A stretch of DNA of 64,000 nucleotides from Ephemerocybe angulata (taxonomy: Eukaryota; Basidiomycota; Agaricomycetes; Agaricales; Psathyrellaceae), in contig JAACJK010000227.1 of assembly GCA_013368325.1 (NCBI GenBank), positions 248,001 through 312,000 on the forward strand, in the 5' to 3' direction. Within the stretch, counting starts at the first letter, position 1. Each line of letters starts with the position of its first letter. Below, one piece after another: positions 36,232-48,057 of the stretch. Below the pieces are notes generated by a model. That model was not told where the DNA came from, made no database searches, and saw nothing but the letters and a program-made list of their open reading frames with translations. Both the position numbers and the translations under genes were made by a program.

Positions 36232-39200
36232 TCAGTCGACCTCCACCGTCGACCTCACATCCGCGGAGCTGTTAACAAGAGGGGCCGAATGAGTGCCGGT
36301 CTCCACCGACCTCACATCCGCGGACCTGTTAACAAGAGGGGCCGAATGAGTGCCGGTCTCCACCGACCTCACATCCGCGGACCTGTTAACAAGAGGGGGC
36401 GAATGAGTGCCGGTATGCTTCACAACCTTAAGCCAATGAGATGTGATCATGCCCTCTTCATTTGCGGAAGCCTTTTGAATGGGCTGAGAGTATGAGGGGA
36501 GGAAGGGATGAGACACAGAGAATGTGTAGCCGACAGGGGGAGGAGCAATGAAATTTCCCAAGGAAACTGGGTAAATTGGTCAGAGAATGTACTACGGCAG
36601 GCAAGGATCGAAGTGAATCAAACATACCAGGCGATACCCAAGCCTCCGCGGACCGGACATTCCTCTCCATCACAGCCCTGACGTCGGCAGGAATTTTCTT
36701 ATGGCGCTTCGCGGTTTCGATACCTAAGTGAAGTCAGTAAGAAATTGAGTGATAGTAGAAAGCATTGACGCACGTTTCAGGTGCATAGAACGCCTGTAAT
36801 ACCCCCCAGAATTATTTAAGTTGGAATAGTTCCTGACGATGTGCGAAACAGTATCGCCCCGGAGGGAAGGGGGCATAGTGGAGTCCACGTCCTCTGGGCC
36901 GAACGTCGCAGCAAAGTCGCCGAATGCTTCCACCCATCGCGAGGGGTAAGATGCCTCAGCACCACGGAAGGCGCACAGCCCGTTGAGCCATGCCATGTCG
37001 TCCTTCTCCGATGGCTTGCCATGCAGAATCTTGAATTTGATGAACGAGAGGGTGCATAGGAGCTTGTTCTGGAACAGGTCTTCGATATCGTCGGATTTTA
37101 GAATCGTCAGAGGGTTTAACCTCGAGCCTTTGCGTTCGTATGCAGCGAAGACGGAAGAGACCTTTAAAAGGGTGATTAGTAAGCTTGGCGCTTAACGTTG
37201 TGCTGAAAATCGTACAAAGGCTGAGGAGTAGGCGATCAAGGGGATATAGCGGAAGTCATTCAAGTTCCCTTCGTCGCCCATCTGCTGAACGATGAAGGGG
37301 TTCTCTCGGTTGAGGTAGCGGGTAAGAGCAATCGGCGCGAGGCCAGCAAAGTGGTTGAGAATCATGTTGGTGGTAGACGTGTTGAGAGGGCTTCGCAGAA
37401 GCTGGACGCCAAACCGAGAACGATCACCTTTTTCCTTGATATCAAGGGCCCACCTGAAGCAGTTAAATGCAGGCTCCTAAACAACATATCCCAAATTAGA
37501 GCATATATGAAGAGAAACGACTGAGCAGGACGTACTCCTGGTAGACCCAGCTCCGGCCAAGCCCAATTAAATGGTTGCTCGTAGTTGAGTTTCTCCTTGA
37601 GGTTGTATAGATGAAGATCGCTACCACATCTTCCATGCAAGGTAATGCACACACGGAGCGAACCGTCAGCGTGAATGTAGTTTGCAACGTCTGGGACATT
37701 GTGACGGTCTCTGATGCCGAAATCGGCGATGAAGAGGGTGATACAGGCTCGGAAATGGGTGAAGAAGTTGACAGTCTAAACAAGAAGTTGGGACTATGAG
37801 CACAAGAAGGGCGTATAGGAATTTCATTTCAATGGGAGACTGACATGGTTAACAACGGAAGTCCTGATATCATCGAAGAATATTTCCTGCATGCCCGCCG
37901 ATAGGGCTGAAGATATCCACGTCAGCACGAATGAAAGCTGTCAAAACAATACCGACTCACCTGCAGCGTATCCATACTGGGAAAGAATGTCATACTCTGG
38001 GGAACCCGTCTCGACATAGACGCCGTAGCGAGCCGCAATCATGACTGCAAGCTCCGGGGAAGTGTCAATCAACTCCTCGCAGTACGATCGGACGCTCGAT
38101 TCGTTGAGATAGACGCCGGCGAGGATTTGGCTGGCCACCATGTTGTCAGTGAAGCCCTCCAGCCCCTCTTGGAGACCCTCGTCCAACGTTTGCTCCTTCT
38201 TCCCCACCATGTACATAGACGTGCATGGCACACTATTAACTGCCTTGGTGAAATCTGTAAAGGTACTGTTCAGTCGCCATACCTCAACCTTTCCCAACGC
38301 CTGCGTGACGGAGATTGAAAGATCGGGCCCTTGGTTGATAGGTTCCTCGAGATTAATGTTCTGGGGTTCGTGCGGAAGAGGGATACTCGCTCCCGGAGGC
38401 GGTGGTGGCACTGTGGAAGGCCCCGAAGCATTGGCCGAAGTGGCGTCGAGGTGTTGCAAGTTCGGTAGGCTAATGGTAAACTGGGTAAAACGTTTGACGC
38501 TCCTAAAGGCTTCAACGTATGACTAGATGAGGCATTAATCGAGTTATCCAACAAGATTTGAGAGTTGAGTGACGCACCTTTAGATTCTCGTTGACCTCAG
38601 GGTCGAACCCAGCAACCAAGCACTCTAGATCAGGCGCCGCGGGAGCAGGACGTTGGTACTTGAGTGTGAGATGGTACCCCGTGCGGGGAAGGGAATTTTC
38701 TATGGTAGGTTCAGGCGAAGGTATTCGGGAAGGAGGGCGACGATACGATTGGTATCCTGGTGATAGGAACTCAGGTTCCGTAGCTAGAGCAGGGTTGAGA
38801 TCATGCATTGTTACCGCTTGTCATGATACAATACTCACATGATTCAAAGTAACGCGTCGTCCCCCTTGAGTCAGCGGGAGGACGTAGTGTGTCTCGAAAC
38901 CCTTGTCGTTCGGCTGCCAGTTGAGCTGATAAACCGATTAGGAACTGTTATGCGATTGATTGGAGGTATTTGAAGGCTTACATGAGGAGGGGTCTTGAGC
39001 CATAGGCTCCCCCATAGAGAATGACGAGGAACCTGCATGCATCTGAGACGACGTTCCTCCTGGGGTCGGTGCTTGTTGGGACATGGAAGAGTTGTCGCCA
39101 TAGCCCGTCTGCGTGCCCAACGGCATCCCCAGGTAACCTTGAGAGGGCGTCCTAGTTGCCCCAGATGCGTGCTGCAAGTGGAAGGGGTGCGGATGCTGAA

Positions 39201-39627
39201 TTGGCTGCGGGGCATGGAGCTGCTGAGCTGCTGGAGGGTTGTAGAGAGTCTCGCCTTGCTGCAGCTCCTCGAACGGAGCGGGTTGGTAAGTCTGAGGCGG
39301 CTGAGCCTGGTGCGAGTGGAAGGAATGCAGAAATGGCTGCGGCTGTTCGACATGGAGCTGCTGAGTTGCTGGCGGGTCATAGAGAGGCTCGTCTTGTTGC
39401 TGTTCCTCGAAGGTCGTAGGCTGGTAGGTCCGGGGAGGCTGAGTCAGCACTCCCGGATCTGTCGCCTGAAGATGCGCATCCTGGCCCCCAGGTTGGGGAG
39501 TGGGATGAGGAGCAAAGGGAGATGGAGCAAAGTTGCCGTGTCCATCGACTTGAAGGTAGTTTGCCTCCGGACCTCGGAGAGGCATTGACCGACGGTGGCG
39601 AAGGGTGTTGTGGTCGTTATTGGCCAT
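36232..39627 (-). CDS. Unrecognised 960-residue protein beside the transposase
   Basis: Ten exons in continuous phase: 38982-39627, 38839-38925, 38578-38783, 37961-38522, 37845-37906, 37536-37775, 37216-37476, 36774-37161, 36628-36723 and 36232-36566. I do not recognise the family. The first about 215 residues are low complexity, rich in Gln, Pro and His, with a duplicated PPQTYQPAPFEELQQ-like segment. The middle is ordinary globular text (DIRTSVVNHV, FIADFGIRDRHNVPDVANYI, WAWPELGLPG). The last exon carries three tandem 19-residue repeats (ETGTHSAPLVNRSADVRSV). Exon 2 is also open in a second frame that looks protein-like, so its boundaries are the weakest. It lies on the same strand, 350 bp from the transposase, and may be a partner gene of the same element or an unrelated host gene. 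Confidence 0.6.
36251..36421. repeat. Three tandem 57-bp coding repeats
   Basis: Units begin at 36251, 36308 and 36365 (gacctcacatccgcgga, ctgttaacaagagg, cgaatgagtgccgg). They are almost identical and encode a 19-residue repeat in the final exon of the 960-residue gene. Near-identity suggests recent expansion. Confidence 0.9.
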
Positions 39628-40695
39628 GTTGTGAAAGGGAGAGATTGGAGCTTGAAGGCGAATGTAAGGCACCAACAGACTTTATAGGTTTTGCTACGCT
39701 AAATAATTCTGAATATAAATTAGAGCAACGCGACTATGAAAGGAAGGAGCTCACCTACGATTCCGTATCTGTTGTCGCACCCTAAAAAAGTGTTAGGTTG
39801 AGTACAACATGCACTGCGTCTTATTCTGGTATCCATGGTTCAACCCTTTGGTCAGTCATCACATTAACACCGACTAATTTAATAGGAAAGTCGACGTACC
39901 GGTTATGATTTTCTATATAGGGTCAGATCTGACGAACGTTTGGCCAATTGCGAAGCACAACGATCTTGGTCTACACCCAGCTTCGATTCTGTTGTCTATT
40001 GGCACAATGAATCTTGAAACACGTTGAAACGGGTGGGATGGCATGAGTAGGGCCGACATCGTATTCCCGTCTGCTTCTCCCGGACCCCGCCACCTTTCTG
40101 CCATTCCCCTTCACCCTCCAACCGTCTACTGGATCCTCATTTCCCAATTCACATATGCCAACCTGCTTCTCCTCTGATCCAAAACCATCCCCCTCCCTCC
40201 TACTGACCTGTCCTTCCTCCAGAGAGAATCGTGGGATGAGTGCGTGATAAGAGGTGATAATTGGGTGATAAGTCGTTGAAGCAGCGGTGCAAGGACATTG
40301 GAATTTGGGCTTCTATCTGAGCACCGTAACGAGGTTATCTTTATCCGAATCGGTACGTACCAAGGTTTTGACAGTTTGACGGAACTGATGAACAAACTTC
40401 TTAGAAAATGTACATATCTCCAGCAATGTGCTTGATATCGGCTTGTATGATGCCAGGATAATCACCTGATAGTCTATACCTTTGAATGGGGTAAGAAAGT
40501 TCCTTTTTGGCTGTAGTCATTGTGCTTACCTGCACAAGGGTGCACGCTCGTCTTCTGTCTGAAAGGTACTATATATGGGTTCAGCGGTGGTCGGACTCTG
40601 TCAGTTGGTCAGGTCGGATCGATCTAGAGGTTGCTCCTCCGAGTCGGCCGCTCTCTGAGTCGGCTGTTGCTGATTCTCAAGATAGCGCCCCGTCA
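39628..40695. other. Intergenic region, nothing recognised
   Basis: Upstream of the 960-residue gene. No frame with domain resemblance; several stretches look like degraded intron or exon debris. No RNA gene was seen. Confidence 0.4.
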
Positions 40696-41446
40696 CGGTG
40701 GAGTCCACCCCTGGAACGTTATTCCTCAATCGGTGAGAGGGTTCTGTGATACTGATGAAGTACTTATCTGTTAGGGTGGTAGCCGACCTCGACTTATTAG
40801 GCTCTCAAAGCCCTAATTGTTCCCGGGTCGCGGGTTTTGCTAAAAACAGAATTCCCACGAGTGGTGATTGTGAGCTGGCGCTTAAGGTTTTGAATGGGCG
40901 TCTACTAACTTATTAGAAACCTCGTCGACGTCCTGCGGCGCATTTTCCCCCCACATTGCCGTGACATCATGAGCACGTAGAACGGCTCGTCTGAAGGGCG
41001 GTTTTACAAGTCAATGACATCGCCCGGCACTTCCGAGTCAGAATGGAGGTAGACGTGAGACATCGTTCGCGCGGTGGGGTCCACCCCTGGAACATTATTT
41101 CTCAATCGGTGAGAGGGTTCTGCGATAGCTGATGAAGTACTTATCTGTTAGGGTGGTAGCCAACCTCGACTTATTAGGCTCTCGAAGCCCTAATTGTTCC
41201 CGGGTCGTGGGTTTTGCTAAAACAGAATACCCACGAGTGGCGATTGCGAGCTGGCGCTTAAGGTTTTGACTTGGGCGTCTACTAAATTAGAAATCTCGTC
41301 GACGTCCTGCGGCACATTTCCCCCCCTCATTGCCGTGACTTCATGAGCATGTAAAACGGCTCCTCTGAAGAGCTGTTTTACAAGTCAATGACATCGTCCG
41401 GCACCTCCGAGTCGGAATGGAGGTAGACGTGAGACATCGTTCGCGT
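40696..41446. repeat. Tandem duplication, two units of about 376 bp
   Basis: Unit 1 starts at 40696 and unit 2 at 41072. Shared blocks include ccacccctggaac, tcaatcggtgagagggttct, gatgaagtacttatctgttag, gcccta-attgttcccgggtc, gcgcttaaggttttga, tgccgtgac-tcatgagca and gttttacaagtcaatgacatcg. Each unit holds an imperfect hairpin (acggctc...gagc-gtttta), the same words found in the perfect hairpin at 41478. Confidence 0.85.
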
Positions 41447-41477
41447 CCTTTCAAGTTGGCGCGCGCTCCTCCCCCGG

Positions 41478-41550
41478 GCCGCACAACGTCATCAGCGTGT
41501 AAAACGGCTCTTCAAAAGAGCCGTTTTACACGCTGATGACGTTGTGCGGC
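41478..41550. repeat. Perfect 34-bp hairpin
   Basis: Arms 41478-41511 and 41517-41550 are exact reverse complements around a 5-nt loop (TCAAA). It lies just after the 376-bp tandem duplication and contains the same gtaaaacggctct core that forms weaker hairpins in each unit. Confidence 0.95.
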
Positions 41551-43298
41551 TGACGCACGCGGCAACACCGCCGACGGTCGGGCACCCGTCTCAATTGCTC
41601 GATAAACCTCTCGACTCTGAAAGCATCTGCTGATCAACAGGAAAAGGGAGTGAGACACGTTCGCGTCCTTTGGCGCACCCTCCTCCGGGGTTGGACTGGC
41701 ACGAGGCGCCAATCCCCAGCTTCGGCAACTCTGGCTTAATGATCTTGATGATAGGCGCCGTGGTTTCGCTTAGTAACCGTCGGTGCTGTCGTAGTCCGAG
41801 TCTACGTCACGTCTTGCCTTCTGGATGTGTGCCAGCCATTCTCCCTTGGGGGGTAGTTTCTTTTTGTTCCTACTTTAATCATAACATGCCTAATAGCTAT
41901 CAACGAATCCTTTATTGTCCGAAGCCTACGCACGCACATTCGTCCCCAAAACACGACATCCTTGCCCTCCCAATCCTCAAACCTAAACTCCGCATTCCTG
42001 TCCGACCCACGCTCCAAGCCCCCAAGCTCCCCCATCTTGTCGCTGTTCTCCCCGCCGAGGCCCTCGACGCCAACGCTGGCACTCTGCAGGACGCGGCGCC
42101 CCTCAAGCTTGGTAGGTGCCGAGTATTCACGCATGGGACGTAGTCTGACCTTGCCTGGATGCTGGAGAATCGAATGGCACAGAATTGAGGATGGGAGCAC
42201 GGTTTTCTATGCAGGTTTGAGAGCGTATCTGGGTCACGACGATTACCATGAGTACTCCCCGAGTGTAGACGAATGGTTATACTCACCTTGTCTCCATCCA
42301 GCTAAACCCTTGCAGCTCCCAATCCCACCACTCGCGAACACGCTTTCGGCCCCAAAATGCTCTGCCCCGCATGTGGTGGTGACTGCGAGCGGGGCCCGAC
42401 ACTAGCTCCTCCCGATCCGCCATGGAAGGACAAGAAGACTCACCAAAGTGCACTCCAGCTCACCGCCGTGCGCACAACGAGGACCACCCTGGAAGAAGCG
42501 CCTCAGAGCGATACCTGGTATATAAAGGAAACTCGAACTCACCATGACTGACGCTCCACTCCTCAATGTGAAACCTAGAATGAGGTGTTGATGGATGGAT
42601 GGGTGATCAGGGCAATCGAAGAGGCCGTACTCTTCGATTTAGGATGAGGTGTTGATGGATGCAGTAATAAGGTGTCGTCACATCGAGTCGCCGCTCTTCA
42701 ATGCGATGACGGGCCTCGGGGACGAGGGGATGATGTGGCGACGGTTTGAGGTGGCGAAAGAGGAGTGATGGGCAATGGCCAGGGTGGATTGTGGGCAATG
42801 ACACCCAGCGACGAGGGTCGTCATGTTGTGGGGCCGGGCTTTCAAGCTTCAAGCTAAAGGGTGGGCGGTCAGTTCTGCAGGCAGACTTAGTTCGGGGCCG
42901 AACCGACTCACCTTGGGCCATGGTACAACCGGTTCTGGCCTTGGTAGTCGAACGACGTGGACGTCATCGGACGCAAGCGAAGCCGAGGTAAGGTGATGTT
43001 GGGGGCGGAGGCGATGGGCGCTGGTGGCGAGTAGAACGGGGAAACGTGAACGTTCGTTTCGTTTGCGTAAAACAAACGTTCAGAGGGAAACAGGAGAGGA
43101 GAATCGTCAGTGAAAGGGAATGAAGGAGGGAGGATAGGTGGGCACTCACCATCTCAGATCGCGAGTTCTCCCACTACAGAGGAAACTTGACCCGCCTGCC
43201 GTGTAGTGGCTCTTCACGTCTTGCCGGGTCGAGGCGTTGGAGGCTGGGTGGGGGCTTGAAGGGGATTGGTGGTGGCAAGGGATTCAGGTTGAACGTGT
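41551..43298. other. Gene-poor region
   Basis: Open frames exist on both strands around 41.7-42.4 kb but they overlap, disagree, and show no domain or splice chain. The word gttcgcgtcctt recurs at 41439-41450 and again at about 41660, either side of the hairpin, as if the hairpin block were inserted between copies. Nothing else is supported. Confidence 0.4.
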
Positions 43299-43379
43299 TG
43301 AAGGAAGCAATCGTGGGATTCCTGATCTCCGGAATTCCTGATCTCCGGAATTCCTGATCTCCCACGATTGCTTCCTTCA
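43299..43379. repeat. 20-bp inverted repeat around 16-bp direct repeats
   Basis: Arms 43299-43318 and 43360-43379 are exact reverse complements. The 41-nt spacer is 2.6 copies of the 16-bp unit ttcctgatctccggaa. The structure is compact and undecayed. Confidence 0.95.
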
Positions 43380-44036
43380 CATGGTTACTCCTGGGCCTGC
43401 AGGCGCTCGCCGGTGGCGGACCTGACCCTGGAACCCGTTTACGGTTTTAGGCTGTTTTAGGGCGCTTGGAACTCAAGGTTTTGATAAGAACTCGGAAGGT
43501 TTGGGCCAGCAGTTCGAATCTTCGCATTTTTCTTTCTATAAGCTCTATCTATGCTCGGCATGTGAGATCGCTTTAACTGAAACTTAGTACACCCCAATGA
43601 CGACACTCTTCGACCGTCAGGCCCAGGTTGAAGACGCCCCAGTGGGACTCCCCTCACTTTAACCAGGATTACGTCGGCAAGCGCATCTCAGCGGTATTTC
43701 ACACCGACCGGATCCTTTTGGGCTAAGAACCGGAACGTATGGAAACACCGTCAGGACTCCGAGTCGGATTATGGATATGCGCCGTGGTAGGACCTTCGGG
43801 GGCTTAAAAGAGGACGCAGAGGAGGGTAGAGGCGAGCATTAAGAGGTGGATTCTGGGATGACTCGGACAGATGAGGAGAACGTGTATTCAGTACAGAGTT
43901 GGATATTGACTTGAATCGACGATGATACTAGTATACCCGCAATGACTTGGAACTGAGCTGAGTACTCAGCTCGTTTCTCAGCCGCCGATGTCAGCATGGT
44001 CGACCTGCCGTGCGACTTAGTTTGTAATCATGATTC
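43380..44036. other. Intergenic region, nothing recognised
   Basis: No coding frame with support. It precedes the plus-strand coiled-coil gene. Confidence 0.35.
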
Positions 44037-44921
44037 ATGAATAATCGCGATTCGCCGCCCATTTCCCACCGAGCCCAAAGAGCTTTGTGCTCGAATGCCT
44101 TGAATCACCGGTACTTTCTTCCACTTCCACCACAACCATCAACTCTCAAATCCCGCCCCCGATGTCCTCACCTATCGTTAGTCGCCATTACCTTGCATTT
44201 TCGGCTTTTCAGTGGCTTACTCCCTCCCCAGGCATTCCAGGATTATGGTAGCGACGGCATGGTTCCAGACCACAACCGTGACGCGGCGAACACCCTCTCC
44301 CCGTATCTCTCTAGTGGGCGGTCTTCTCATCCACCGTACCGTTCTGAGGCCCTGACTGGTGCAGCAGGGAACCCCATACCTCACGGGCCATCAGACGGTA
44401 ATAGAGGACCCATCGACAACAACCCCCAGTGGACGGTAGGTCGCCGCTGTTCAACCTCCCTAACGGACCCCGCTCATTGCGTATAGGCTCTAAACACAAT
44501 CACATCCCAAGGTGTATGGGATGATGTGCACCTTGCTGTCGAGCGGCAAGAAGTCCGACTGGCCCGTCAGCGGTTGGAGGTTGAGCTCGGGAGGTTGGTC
44601 GTTGAGTGTACGCGTGTTATCCGATCCCTTTCGCACCTACAAGATGACGAGAGCCGCATCTCTGATGAACAAGCTCAATTTGGGTCGGGCAGCTTTTGCC
44701 GAAATGGAGGAGCAGATCACTTCTACAACCAGCAGCGCCGGTTTGCTGAATTTCTGTGCCATTGCCCGACATTTGACATGTCACGTATTCGTGCCCCGCC
44801 CCTCTCGTCTGAATGTCGAGCATTTCAAAACCTTGGCAGTGTGTATTACGCAGATCCCTCATTATCGTCCCCCCGGTTTAATCGAGTTTGGAACGCCGTC
44901 GCCTCACATGTACCACATTAA
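44037..44921 (+). CDS. Hypothetical coiled-coil protein
   Basis: Two well-supported coding blocks. The first ends in DYGSDGMVPDHNRDA...NNNPQW (about 44230-44435). The second (44512-44921) encodes VWDDVHLAVERQEVRLARQ and LEVELGRLVVECTRV, a heptad-like, charged amphipathic helix, and ends SPRFNRVWNAV. The join uses a donor near 44435-44440 and the acceptor at 44511; the exact donor is unsure. The start is also unsure, because the ATG at 44037 lies in a Pro/Ser-rich leader that may be intronic. No known domain. It is the first of four neighbouring genes (to 49525) that look like one accessory group. Confidence 0.4.
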
Positions 44922-45008
44922 TTAGAAGAGCTTTATTGTTGTAAGATAGGTACCCTATATTATGTCTAAATTATGTTCTGGCGACCACCTGGCGCTGAGT
45001 GATGAGCC

Positions 45009-46475
45009 CTAATCGTCCTCCGGTTGGGGACAGGAATGATATCTCCTGTACCTATGAGAGTAAACATTGCTGCAAGTGTCGCAAACCTCGTAGAATGCTT
45101 GAATATCCTTGGGGGTCAATCCGGGGCAATTCCCCGACATCATCATGTGGGGTAGGTAGAATGACTCCTCGGCGACATTCACAGGCGCAACATCACAATT
45201 GTGGCTGCTGCAGCGATCGACGAATATGTAGCGATTGCACCCGGTGCATGCACGAAGTATCCTCCCGAACTGGCTTATGGTGATACCGTCGGCAAAAGCA
45301 GAGGCACTCGTGTACAAGAGCTTTGTATTTGACATTGGTCTCTGAGCTTTGGGGTTGAACTTCTTGATTGATGCCTGTCGAAGGTATTGCTTATCGAATG
45401 CATGGCCTGTAAAACCGTATCAGCCTACATCCTTCTGAGACGAGAAGATTGAACTAGCCAACTCACCGTGGGGTAATGCCTGCTGCCGAATGAGCTCGTT
45501 CACCGCAGCACGATTGTCGCGCAGCGGCCTCAACATATATGGTGAGCGTGGTAGTATTCTGTCCTTAACCGCTACCTCTTGGCGGGGGTAATCTGGGAAA
45601 TTGATTAGGCATTTACCGCTAACTGACATGGGTGACAGCCCAGCTTACCAGGAGAGCTGCTTTCCGAATCCGCACTGTGAGGTGTTTGGACTTGGAACGG
45701 CGATTGTAATGCCATAATGGCAGCCTGAGGGCGTTGCTGTGGTACGTCACCTGGGATACTCAAAAGGCGAGGGAGAATGATTTGCCCGAGTCCCGGAGTA
45801 GCGGGAGTAATGGTGTCTGCTAGTACCACTTTTCAATTACGAGGATGGCCATCAATACAACAATCGCTGATTTACCTTCTTGGGTAAGAGCTATTTGGGC
45901 GCTAGTTTGGGCGCCAGTCCTTTCAACTTCAAGTTGTGACTTAGTTAGCAGTGTGAAGTGTAGGCTCTGATCAATTACTCTACCTGATTGAGCCCCATCA
46001 CTCTGACTACCGTGACCTTCAGTGAGCTCGCCTATGCTGGGCACAAATGCTGGTGTCGAAGCCCGGGACGCCGGCCTCCGACTTGGTAAGGGAGGCACAG
46101 TACGAAGCAACTCCGCTAGGCCTGGAGGAATAGCTAGTGAATATTGCAGGCTCAAATATTCTCTGATAACGTATATTGACTCTTACGTCTCGCATTAGAA
46201 GCCTCCGCCCAGTTGGTGTGTGATCCAGACTCAGCCGAGGTTGATAGACTCAGACAAGGAGTAGGGGAGCAGGTTCCGTAACCTGTAAGACGGGCATGCT
46301 GTATTGAGTACGGGTGGACCCTAAACCTTGCTCTCCCACGACAGAGAACTATGGCCGTGAGTGGAGGAACATCTGAGTACGACAATGCATCCTCGGTAGT
46401 AGAAGACGAAGAGGTGGGACTGCTTTCAGCGAGCCTAGCAGTAAGGGTGGCTTGGAAGGGAGTTGGGGAAGACAT
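45009..46475 (-). CDS. Hypothetical protein with Cys-rich C-terminus
   Basis: Starts at 46475 (MSSPTPFQ) and runs through at least six exons in phase. The first are 46187-46475 and 45984-46133, then blocks reading VERTGAQTSAQIALTQE, ADTITPATPGLGQIILPRLL, DYPRQEVAVKDRILPRSPY, and a last exon ending at 45009. The first half is Ser/Pro/Thr-rich and likely disordered. The last exon has a Cys/His pattern typical of metal binding: CTGCNRYIF...CSSHNC, then CDTC and HRYRRYHSC. I do not recognise the family. It is divergent from the zinc-knuckle gene at 46771, with about 300 bp between starts, so the two may share a promoter. Confidence 0.6.
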
Positions 46476-46770
46476 TTGAGGCCTGATATTCGATTGTCAA
46501 CTCCCGTCGACCTTATATATAATATATTTGACGCGCCTTACTACCCGAAATTTTGAGTTTTGATCAAACCACCTACCGGACGTAGGGCTTGCGTAGGGCC
46601 ATTTTTCATCATAATTACGTCGGCACCTCCGTTATGCAATGAGGATGACTGTGAATTGATGCTGATGCCTCAACTGTCCAATGGAGATCATCTGTTGGGT
46701 GTCATCGTATTTGTGGTATAATATACGTGAGCGATTGGAAGAACAAGAGAAACATCCCTGGACACTCAGT

Positions 46771-47439
46771 ATGAGTAACCAAGGGCAGGAACTACTGTCC
46801 TCAGCCAGCACTACCAACTCTCCTACCATACGTCGATGCAAAATTTGCCGCGAGCCGAAGAAAGGTCACCCCCGCACTGGATGCCCTTTCACCTCAACAT
46901 CGCCACCCCCTTCAGGTCGAATGCGTAGTCGTTCAAGGAGCGTTGTTTCTCAAATCAAACAAGAGAGATCCTCCGAGTCACCAGATGGGATTTCTGCGAC
47001 TCCCATCCGTTCTCTTTCCACTATCATGGAGAGGCCTGAGTCTGCGTCGACGGTCGATCTCGTCCGCATCATCCCAAACAGCAAGTTCGCAGGCCAATAC
47101 CTGCCTATGGCCGATCTCAGGCTCCTCGTGGGGCTCAAAGGCCTGTCTGTATCAGGATTTCGTGTGTCTGCGGGCGGGTGGGGGTTCTTTATTACGGGTA
47201 CACAACAGGATGTGGAGGCTTGGATTGAAGATCTCAAGGAGAGCGCCGCCACTGAAGGAGATGTACAAGCTGGCGCTGAGACCATAACCCAAGCCCTCGA
47301 GCCTGAGACTGCGACGCAAGGCCCCGAGATCATAACGGTTCACATTCCTTCGAGGCGAACCTCCTGGTGCCATTATATCACACTGTTCATTCTGGGAGTA
47401 GCCGCTGCATATCTCCTTCTGGCTTTCATGGAACTCTGA
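46771..47439 (+). CDS. Small zinc-knuckle protein with C-terminal membrane anchor
   Basis: Intronless, 222 residues from the ATG at 46771; an in-frame upstream ATG at 46681 would add 30 residues, but the one after ACTCAGT fits better. Near the N-terminus CKICREPKKGHPRTGC is a C-x2-C-x6-H-x4-C pattern like a CCHC zinc knuckle. A Ser/Arg-rich linker follows, then a compact block (SKFAGQYLPMADLRLLVGLKG, GGWGFFITGTQQDVEAW). A final hydrophobic helix (HYITLFILGVAAAYLLLAF) ends five residues from the stop, so it is probably tail-anchored. Knuckles of this type bind single-stranded nucleic acid in many proteins; a membrane anchor on one is unusual. Unknown family. Confidence 0.65.
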   Translation: MSNQGQELLSSASTTNSPTIRRCKICREPKKGHPRTGCPFTSTSPPPSGRMRSRSRSVVSQIKQERSSESPDGISATPIRSLSTIMERPESASTVDLVRIIPNSKFAGQYLPMADLRLLVGLKGLSVSGFRVSAGGWGFFITGTQQDVEAWIEDLKESAATEGDVQAGAETITQALEPETATQGPEIITVHIPSRRTSWCHYITLFILGVAAAYLLLAFMEL

Positions 47440-48057
47440 CTGCAACATGGGTACGCCACGTTCCCTCACCCAGTTCTACAAGCCATTCTGAGAACATTTC
47501 ATTCAGATGCATTTCTAGTCGACCCCAATTTCCGTTAACTTGTATATTTCCGTCCACATATATGCTTCTACTATGACTATATCTTGTGAGGCCACGAGCC
47601 CAAAATATGACCTTCCTTTTGAATTAAATGTAATTGGTCTCGATTTTCTCGAGCGTGAGTGGGCTATTACCCTGAGCCTTGCCATGTCGACGTTGCATCT
47701 CCAACTTGAAGCTCGGTCGTTCCGTTGCAATATGAGCGGATCAGGCCCCGGCGTATAAAGGACTAAACCAAGCCAAACCACCGGCATTCCTGGAGAGGCC
47801 ACGATGACACACCAGGAATGACGATCCCGGTGCATCTCGATCTGGGCTCCGGATAGACTCTTTGATGTCGAATTACTCCCCCTCGGTGAGTCATCACCAG
47901 ATTCCATCTAAGCCCGTGCCCTTTGTGTGACCATATAACAGCCGCTCCGAGGCAATGTTTCTCACCGCTTCTATAAACCGGTTGCCGCCTCCTGCCGCCT
48001 CGAAAGCGCTGTCTGCACGCCACCCAATACACTTCATTCAAACTCCATTTGCATAGC
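47440..48057. other. Spacer before the DUF6698 gene
   Basis: No gene supported. It presumably holds the end of the zinc-knuckle transcript and the DUF6698 promoter. Confidence 0.35.

Noticed and set aside
39037..39588. 183-codon plus-strand frame opposite the 960-residue gene
   Set aside because: Antisense of the Gln/Pro-rich first exon; no own signals.
41670..42405. Plus-strand frames of about 150 codons
   Set aside because: Overlapping frames on both strands, Pro/Ser composition typical of chance frames, no splice chain or domain.
46950..47333. Minus-strand frame opposite the zinc-knuckle gene
   Set aside because: Overlaps the better-supported plus-strand gene and has no domain.
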